From positions 25,369,584 to 25,433,583 of the forward strand of contig JAJEKV010000005.1 in assembly GCA_021234155.1 (NCBI GenBank): DNA of 64,000 nucleotides. The letters run 5' to 3'. The position numbers and the translations under genes were made by a program. The stretch is from Isoetes taiwanensis (Eukaryota > Streptophyta > Lycopodiopsida > Isoetales > Isoetaceae). Positions 57,091 to 64,000 of the stretch are shown one piece after another. Below the pieces are notes generated by a model. That model made no database searches. It was not told the DNA's origin and saw only the letters and a list, made by a program, of their open reading frames with translations. The stretch's first letter is position 1. Every line of letters starts with the position of its first letter.

Positions 57091-58273
57091 ATGACAAAGG
57101 CAACCAGATCCTCCATGCAGACTGCTAAGAAGCCTTTCATTCCCCCGAAGAGCGAGAAATTGGCTCCTAGAAGAACTAAAAGGATGATTGGATCAGTTTC
57201 CCAATCTGTGGCCATCGAGATAAATTCTGAACCTGCACGGGTTTCCAATTGCAATGCAAGGGGAAAGAAGAGGGATCAGCAGGAAGTTGGATTGCGCGAG
57301 GTTCAATCTAAACCCCTCCCCAATGAATTAGCCTTAGTTGTGCACGATAGCTATTAACCCGGCCAAGAAAAGGAAAACTCCGGTTGATTGGTCGGACAAT
57401 GCAATCTCCACCACGCTTGCTTTGATGAAGGAGTACAAGGTTCACAATAATGGTAGTATTAATCTTTCTTCAGGCCAACGGAGAGAGATTATGGTGAAAT
57501 TACAACCCACAGTTCATGGGCTTGAAGATTTGAGACAGTTAAGGAACAAGTGGGATAAATTGCAGATCAAATTCAGGGATGAAAAAGAGGCATTTGAGAG
57601 AACTGGCTCAGAACCATCTACCTGGCCTTGGTTTGAAGCTATGGAAGATCTGAAACATGGAGTTACTAATGAGAGAGACATTCCAGGTGCAGGGGATGAT
57701 GGGGAATTTGGGGCCGAGGCATTCGAGGATGCTGATATGTTTCCAAATACCTACATGTCTGATGCATTCTATGAGACAATTGGAACAAATGCTTCATTTG
57801 TGGAAGAAGAATTTGTAAACGTTGCAGATGATAACCCTGTGTCCCCTGTTGCAAATGAAGCAAATGGTAGCAAAGACAATTCAAGTGCACATGAAAAAAA
57901 TTCTGGCAAAGATGCTCCGAGTGCTTTCAATCCTTCTGGCACAAGTCCTCGGTCTGCTGCATGTAATTAGCCAGGGGTTAGTGGTAAGCCAACAACTAAA
58001 AAGAGATCTCGGGTTCATATTGATGAAGAAATTGCAGCAGGGATATCAAACATGGCTAGCAGCTTTGGTGAAAATGAAAAAAGGAAATTAGATTTCATGA
58101 AAGAGGAATCTGTTAAAAAACATGAACTGATCAGGGAATTGGAGTCTGTGAGGTCTGCCAATACTTTGAAAATTGCCCAATCAATGGCTACAATGACAGA
58201 AAGCATTTGTCAAATGACCAAAGATACTCTTCTGGAAATTGCTAAGTTGGCTGCATCGAAACAGACAAATTAG
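57091..58273 (+). pseudogene. Harbinger Myb/SANT-like protein, two lesions
   Basis: The first frame (57091-57357) is basic (RRTKRMIGSVSQS, KKRDQQ). After a frameshift near 57340 the second frame gives KKRKTPVDWSDNAISTTLAL, LRQLRNKWDKLQIKFRDEKE and STWPWFEAMEDLKHG, a Myb/SANT-like trihelix domain. It continues through an acidic region to a TAG at 57968-57970, after which the same frame runs on (KKRSRVHIDEEIAAGI, ENEKRKLDF, coiled-coil) to 58273. In this family the protein binds subterminal DNA and imports the transposase into the nucleus. One frameshift and one stop make it probably inactive, unless the break near 57340 is an intron. Confidence 0.8.
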
Positions 58274-58590
58274 TATGAAATTCAGAGGTATATGGACCTT
58301 TGTCCTGCACTGTCATTTTCAATTTTTTTATTCTTTAGTTTCTGTTATGTTCTTCAGCTTATGGAAGTTAGTTAAAAGAGTATGTTCTGTTCGGGTTCAG
58401 TATGATTGGAACTTATCTTTCAATGTAGTATGGGGATCTCAATTCGAATTTAAATGAGCATGAAGTAATATTCCTGATCTTGACTAGTTTTAAAGTATAA
58501 TTCCATAAAGGTTTCGTACAACGTCTCTTTAAATTCCATTATGCATGTCTCGTTTCTAGCGCTAGAATCTTTATTGTTTTGGGCTCGAAG

Positions 58591-58941
58591 ATGGCAAGGC
58601 GCAAGGTCTTGGTCCGGCGCCATTTCCCTGTGTATTCTTCCTCAAGCTCATCTGATATGGTGGTAGCAGCGAGTACTACCTCAAGTAGTATGACAGTCGA
58701 GTCCAACGAGATTTTGGAGCTGCAGCACAAGAGCTTCCATGCATCCGTTAGCCAAAGAGTTATTCTTGGCTACATGGCTATGGAAGAAGTCTTTGTCGAA
58801 GCGGAGTTAATTGCATGGGCTGAGCAAGCCCCCTTTCGCCAAAGAGCACATGTTGAGCTGGTTCACGTCAAGCATCATGGTAGATGGTGCCTTTGGGAGG
58901 TCCGGATCCCCTCAGTTGCATGTGAGAACTGCCCAGAATAG
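58591..58941 (+). CDS. Unrecognised small ORF inside the Harbinger element
   Basis: 116 aa from MARRKVLVRRHFPVYSSSSS to ENCPE, with a serine-rich part, then ILELQHKSFHASVSQRVILG, AELIAWAEQAPFRQRAHVEL and VHVKHHGRWCLWEVRIPS. I do not recognise the family. It lies downstream of the Myb ORF on the same strand and is not part of the usual two-gene Harbinger set. It could be a captured host gene fragment or chance. The sequence after it looks like a 3' UTR. Confidence 0.35.
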   Translation: MARRKVLVRRHFPVYSSSSSSDMVVAASTTSSSMTVESNEILELQHKSFHASVSQRVILGYMAMEEVFVEAELIAWAEQAPFRQRAHVELVHVKHHGRWCLWEVRIPSVACENCPE

Positions 58942-60083
58942 CCTGCTGTTGTGAAGGCCCCTTTTTTTTTTGCGCCTCTTCAGGAACTCAGCCCTTTTTT
59001 TTATTTCTTGTTTAGTTTAAATCTCTGGAAGAATGTATGATACTGAACCAGCCACAGGCCTTATTTTGTACTCAGACCATGATGAAATGGTCGTATTTTT
59101 GTAAATCCATGAAATGTGAATACAGGTTTTGGGATTTCCACACATATTCCTCACTTGAGTTTATTTGTCATTTTCACTAACCCATTTTTCGTAAATGCTG
59201 TTGTTACAGGTTAAGTGGAGGAGGTTCATAGAGTTTTGGAGTGTTTAGTTGTTGTTTATTAGCATTTCAGGGACCATAACACAAATATTTCTGTGGCAAC
59301 TCTATTTTCCTTTAAATTTTTTTTTTTTTTTATGAACGTGGACCGTTATTACTCAAAAGAATACAAAGAGTACATGGGGGACTCAAAACCCAGTGGAGAA
59401 GATATCCACTAGAGCAACACTACCCACCACATACATAACATAGAAAAGCAGAGAATACAGATCACCATGAGCACAACTGTTTGCTATGAGTAGGTGTGAA
59501 TCTGAAGATATTGTTCCCAAATGACACTTTTGATGTCATCCTTCAAGGAAGAACATTTGTGCATATCTGAAAAGAGCTGTCCCTTGAAGATGAGTTTTTT
59601 GAAATAAAAGCAGCTCATCATCTTCTATACTTGTTTATTATCTTGTTCATTATGTTGTTCATTATCTTGTTCATTATCTTGTTCATTATCTTCTTCATTT
59701 CAATCAGATGCAAACTTTCTGCTGTATCTGTTCATTTACTAAAAGGAAACATTGAATATTGAGTACTGTACTTGTTTATTTTCATTGTGCAAACATTGTT
59801 TCATTGTGCAAACATTCTTTAAAGTCTGCAAGCCGCATGAAGAATGATTCTTTACTTTATCATTCTTGAGATACAAACATTGTTTTACTTCTGCTGTATT
59901 CGCTCAAGTGCATAAAATGCAAACATTGAGTAATTAGGTGCTGCAATTGTTTTACTTCAAATGCAAACATTGTTTTACTTCACTAATTCAAGAACAGTTC
60001 ATGTGCATATTTCTGCTCCACAAATGGCAGAATGCATTCCATTAATGGGAACAATCCAAACAACATGAAATGAATGGAATGAA
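58942..60083. other. Centre of the Harbinger element, non-coding
   Basis: Contains T-runs, recurring AAACATTGTTTTACTTC phrases (59750-59985) and the 12-bp repeat at 59631. An A/T-run at 59320 followed by ATGAACGTGGACCGTTATTA may mark an inserted fragment. No gene seen. Confidence 0.45.
59631..59699 (+). repeat. 12-bp tandem repeat TTGTTCATTATC, ~5 copies
   Basis: Consecutive units with minor changes lie between the two convergent Harbinger ORFs. Confidence 0.9.
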
Positions 60084-61440
60084 TCAAACTAAATTTCTAC
60101 CATCTCTATTCTGAAAAATTACATGTCTTATCAAATTCCCTTTCTTCTTCAATTTCTTATTCATGTCCTCGGTCTCATAGTAGGCAATATCTGGCAATTC
60201 TGCTTCTAAGGGCAGCATTTCCAAATCCAGGTCTTCCATTATGCAGAAATTCCACAACACACAGGCAGCATGAATAATCTTGGCTGCCCTACCAACATGA
60301 AGAGGCAGAGCTTTCCAAATTCTGAATTTCTCTTTCACTATACCAAATCCATTCTCAACACAAACCCTGCCCTTGCAAATCCTCTTGTTGAACTTGCCAG
60401 AAGCACCTGTGCCATCTGGAAAAACCTTAATAAAAAACCTTCTGCTTGGATAAGCTGAATCCCCCAAAAGCATTGGAGGTATACTAACTGTTACATCTGC
60501 ATCCAGTAATTCTCCTCTCCTGTTAATCTTTTTTCCTGTCATTTGAACAATAGGTTCCTGCAAAATCTGTTTTGATGCTAGCCTCTTGTACAATAGGCTC
60601 TTCTTGAACTGATTGGAATCATGCACAGAACCTGTTCTACTCACATACATTGACAAATATTCGAGAGTGTGTTACTACACCTTGCATGAGGCAGGAATGT
60701 CTCTTGTGTCTGCTGTAATAATCATCCCCTTTGTCTTTTCTCCATGGCTTTCTGTATAGAAATATGTGAGAACCATCAACAGCACCAAAAATATTAGGCA
60801 GACCTGTGGCATCTTCAAATTCCTTCATGATATCAAGTAGTCTTTGACCCGAGGGTAAGGCAATAAATCTTTTGTAAAGCATGGTCTTGGATGCTAAAAC
60901 TAAAGTCACTTTCTTGGTGTATTTTTGGACTGTGGCCTTTCCAACATAAAACCTTTGGCCAACATGCAATGGCATCTCTCCATGAGCAAGAAAGTAGAGT
61001 ACCATGGCTACTGCTTTCCTAGGATCTATAGGGGGCCTAACCTTCTGGCCTGGCCTGATCAGGTATGGCACAATCAGGCCAACCAATTTTTCAAATGACC
61101 TTCTCTTCATTCTGTAAAACTGATGCCACATATCATCTTCAAATGAGGGAAGGCAATTCCAAGCATGATTGTCAATGTTATCCCATTGTGTGGTCTGTCT
61201 CGGACAAACTCAGAATCTTCTCGGTGGTCTTCTTAGTCGAGAGGTTGCAGCCAAGAGCAAGATTGAAGATGCACATTGAAAACTAGTGTTGTCTTCTTCG
61301 AAATCTTCTTCCTCGACTATTGCCATAGGATCTTCCAGTTCGTTCTCTTGAATGAGATCCAAGCAGAACTTCTGCATTGCTAAACCTAGCAAAATAGCCC
61401 TAAGAAGCATTGCAATCATACCTAAAATTACCGGATCCAT
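60084..61440 (-). pseudogene. PIF/Harbinger DDE transposase, one stop and one frameshift
   Basis: From MDPVILGMIAML (61440) the frame has an in-frame TGA at 61210-61212, then continues VCPRQTTQWDNID, DDMWHQFYRMKRRSFEKLVG and the helix-turn-helix-like GQRFYVGKATVQKYTKK. All three catalytic residues are visible: D in IFGAVDGSHIF, D in MLLGDSAYPSRRFF, E in VENGFGIVKEKFRIW. A 1-nt-type frameshift at about 60640-60656 splits the protein before RTGSVHDSNQF. It would be about 450 aa, near the usual length. Only two lesions suggest recent decay; either could also be a sequencing error. Confidence 0.88.
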
Positions 61441-61639
61441 CCTTGAATGACGCTATCGGCGAAGATTTCCTGCCTCGAAGGTGTGGGGGATGGACTTTTT
61501 AGAGATTTCGAATGGAAATCATATCACTCATTTTGAAGATCGAATGAGAAAAGAAATATCCCATATGGGATGGCCAGCCGGAGACAAATAGGAGGGAAAA
61601 ATTCCGGCGGGAGAGGGAGAAACAGCTCGAAACGGCCGC

Positions 61640-61735
61640 TGTTAAGGCCCGAGAGAAGCTCATCTCTCATCTTCTCTCGGCCTATACGGTATAAAAATTG
61701 TCTCTCGCCGTATAGCGCGAGAGACAATTTTTTTT
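61640..61735. repeat. Nested hairpins at the right end of the Harbinger element
   Basis: AAAAATTGTCTCTCGC (61693-61708) pairs perfectly with 61717-61732, and GGCCCGAGAGAAG pairs with CTTCTCTCGGCC just inside. They are likely subterminal structure. Confidence 0.85.
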
Positions 61736-61748
61736 CGATCATGTGGCC

Positions 61749-62060
61749 AACCTAGAGAGAGAGAGAGAGAGAGGCAAAAGTGGAGGGGAGGGGTTTAGGG
61801 AAAGGGGCAAAAGAAGGGAGGGAGGGAGGGAGGGAGGGAGAAGATGGGGAAGACTGGGCAAAGGGGGGAGGGTTAGGGGCAAGGAGAGTTGGGAGGGGGA
61901 GAGGATCTCCCCTTAAAAAAAAAAATTAAATAAAAACTAAATTTTATAAATTAAAGAAAGAAATTAAATCTCATATTAAAAATAAAAATTAAATATTATT
62001 TAAAAAAAATGAAATACTAGTATTAAATTAAATATTATTATTAAATTAAATAGTAGTATT
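61749..62060. repeat. GA/GGGA-rich tract followed by an AT-rich tract
   Basis: (AG)n at 61754-61773, (GGGA)n near 61815-61840, then AT-rich sequence with repeated ATTAAATTAAATA from 61914. This is the flank of the Harbinger insertion. Confidence 0.85.
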
Positions 62061-62279
62061 CTCAACCTTCTCGATTCACTAGTCGAGAAGGCATAAGGCC
62101 CAAAAAAGGCAAGGCCAAAATGAACCTAAATAATAAAAAAAAGAAATGAATAGCAGGAGAGGTAGAAAAGAAGTAACTGAGGTAGATAATAAGTCTGCAG
62201 TCAAAGCTTTTGAAGCTTCTGAAGCTGAATCAGTTGTTTCCCAAGAACATGCTATGGCGGCTCCAGTATTCCCGAAATC

Positions 62280-62365
62280 CAGAATCCAGAAGAAGGGGAG
62301 GCGATCCAGAAGAAGAATATGGAGGCGCCGAATCCAGAAGAAGAGGAGGCGATCCAAATCCGGCC
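62280..62365 (+). repeat. GGCGATCCAGAAGAAG-type tandem repeat
   Basis: Three imperfect units of about 20-25 bp (GAGGCGATCCAGAAGAAGA and GGAGGCGCCGAATCCAGAAG) create an artificial Arg/Lys-rich frame. Confidence 0.75.
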
Positions 62366-62434
62366 TGTTCAAAGGGGCATTTTTTTTGAAGCAGCGACAG
62401 TGTTATGCCATTTTTTTTTCTAAAGCAGCGCCGA

Positions 62435-62494
62435 TTCATAACTGATGTAGTCATTTGAAGCAGATTCATCACTGATGTGGTCGTTTGAAGCAGC
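62435..62494 (+). repeat. 30-bp tandem duplication
   Basis: Two units of TTCATNACTGATGTNGTC followed by TTTGAAGCAG. Confidence 0.9.
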
Positions 62495-64000
62495 CTTCTG
62501 TTGATTATCGAATCAAGTATCAGCTCTTCGTCTTCTTCGCAGTCTGCTACCGATCCGCTGCCGTAGCCCCATTCGCAAATTCGTCGATCTGTGCCGTTTT
62601 TTCTTCCGCCCAAAGGAAAAGAGGGCCCTTAAGAGCTGGAGATGGCTGTGTTTGCTTCCCTGGTGGGACAATTTGCAGCAACGCTTTGGTAGATTCGGTT
62701 TGGATTTGCGGCTGCTATTGATTTAAAGAGCTTCATGAGGGAGCACTTCCGGCACCATCTTGCAGAGATGGTGGGTCTTCTGATCCATCAGAATAGCCGG
62801 AGGTCTTCTGACTCACATCCGGAGCCCTTGCTATAGAGCTTTTTGGGGATTATATTGCCAGACAAATCGGCCTTGCAAAAGATAGTTTGGAAGCCCAGCA
62901 TTTGGCAGACCAAGTGCAAGCTTCTGGATGCATTGGCCTGCAGGCAAAGCAAATGCCTGTATCAAGCCTGTATCAGGAAACAATTAGTTTCGACGGATCT
63001 ACAGACCTACTGCTTAGTCAGCGGGAATGCCGGATCCAAAGCTTGAAGCTCTTTCATTTTCGGATCTGCAGCCTTCTTCAGCAGTTTCTTGCATGGCCAT
63101 GGTTATACCATTCTTGGAACAGTCTCCCTAGCTTTTTGGAGAGCGGCTTAAAGGAGTCGAGGATTAAGGCAGACACGCCATGAGCTTCGATGCCATAGCC
63201 AGGGCGTTCTCCATAGCCACGATTGTGGGTGTAAGTGTACCAAGTCTCGGGAAAGACACATGTCCTAAGTGTCTTCTTTAAAGGTATGTACCAAATCTCC
63301 CCCCTTTTTAAATTTCAAATTTCGAACTGTAAGCATGAGTGGAGAAAAAAGCGGGATATAGAGTGTACGTAACAAAAAAAGGCGGGGTATAGCGTAGCCA
63401 ATGGGATATTTATCTAAGGCCAATGGGTATAGATTAAAATATTATATATAAATTCTAATGCCATATATGTTATATATTATTTTAGATTATAATATATTGT
63501 TTAGCTCGTCTTATAATTAAAATCCCATTTTTTTCAAGCAGAAAAAAAGTGGGGCATCAATGGGATATTTATCGTATGGGATATATATCGTAGAAAATAT
63601 ATGGTGTCCATTGGAAAAAATACATATTAAGATAAAACAATAAACTACGGTGTGATAAAACAATAAACTAAGATGAGAAAAAATAATAAACTATGGTGTT
63701 TTAGAACTGTATTTTCTATGTTTTAGAACTATGGTGTTTTGGCATTTAGAAAATACATACTGTATTTATTAGAAAATATATAGGATAGGATATTGTATTT
63801 ATTAGAAAACATTGACATACTAAAAAGGGGAAAAGACGCCCAGGGGGTTCTATTTTTGGTCTATGTATACATAGAAAATGCATAGGTATGGTGTGCACTT
63901 AGAAAATACATAGGATATGGTGCAACTAATAATGATTTGCACTCTATGATATTGGAGGTAGAAAACTATCTTTGTAGGCAAGTAGGTTCGCCACATTTGT
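62495..64000. other. Unassigned end of window
   Basis: 62500-63180 is moderately GC-rich but shows no recognised gene. From 63430 it is AT-rich, with repeated phrases such as TGTATTTATTAGAAAA, ACAATAAACTA and TTTAGAACT. No element ends were found. Confidence 0.4.

Larger units (their letters stand above)
56667..61748. mobile_element. PIF/Harbinger element with both ORFs (~5.1 kb)
   Basis: It contains a Myb/SANT-like ORF (plus) and a convergent DDE transposase (minus), the two-gene set of PIF/Harbinger elements. Putative ends are GGCCACATG (56667) and CATGTGGCC (61748). Inside both ends a second matched block occurs: CCGAGAGACCATGAGAGAT on the left and, on the minus strand, CCGAGAGAAGATGAGAGAT on the right. 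GA-rich sequence flanks both sides (56571-56661 and 61753-61773), as if it had inserted into a GA tract. No clean 3-bp duplication is seen, so the exact ends are uncertain. Confidence 0.75.

Noticed and set aside
62146-62445. Arg/Lys-rich 99-codon frame resembling a nuclear protein
   Set aside because: Produced by short GATCCAGAAGAAG tandem repeats.

Overview
The window looks like nuclear DNA of a land plant with a large, repeat-rich genome. The evidence is GT-AG spliced genes with introns of 80 bp to over 4 kb, plant gene families (a TOPLESS-type corepressor relic, a plant RING-CH membrane protein, an ATG27/MRH-like membrane protein), and many old, broken copia, gypsy, LINE, SINE and PIF/Harbinger elements. 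A gymnosperm or fern-like genome would fit the long TE-filled introns, but the species cannot be named from this sequence.

Layout. 0-5.4 kb: minisatellites and a decayed TOPLESS-related gene that still keeps its intron positions. 5.4-7.4 kb: the 3' end of a copia element with its LTR, and a minus-strand gypsy RT relic. 7.5-8.5 kb: a complete-looking non-autonomous Harbinger-type element (14 bp TIRs, TTA duplication) that ends 46 bp before the start codon of the main gene. 8.5-32 kb: a nine-exon gene for a predicted secretory-pathway type I membrane protein. Its introns carry LINE and copia relics, and its last five exons lie inside an approximately 8.95 kb tandem duplication (copy A 14.68-23.62 kb, copy B 23.63-32.59 kb). 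Exon 5 is intact only in copy A and exon 9 only in copy B. Joining exons 1-4, 5A, any set of exons 6-8, and 9B gives a perfect 777-nt frame (258 aa).

33-44 kb: short tandem duplications, gypsy gag and integrase relics, a 1.28 kb gypsy 3' LTR, and a minus-strand LINE 5' part (ORF1 plus the start of ORF2). 45-51 kb: a small intact two-exon RING-CH gene lies between two diverged inverted copies of an approximately 0.4 kb repeat, with a tRNA-type SINE nearby. 51.7-56.3 kb: a 1.58 kb LTR followed by a perfect tRNA-Met-type PBS, then SINE pieces and unassigned DNA. 56.6-61.8 kb: a nearly complete autonomous PIF/Harbinger element sitting in a GA-rich tract. It has a Myb/SANT-like ORF, a convergent DDE transposase, and an extra unrecognised ORF between them. 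62-64 kb: short repeats and AT-rich DNA.

Only two host genes look functional: the duplicated-tail membrane protein gene and the RING-CH gene. The duplication with complementary exon damage is the most unusual feature. It could be a real gene rearrangement or an assembly artefact from noisy long reads.
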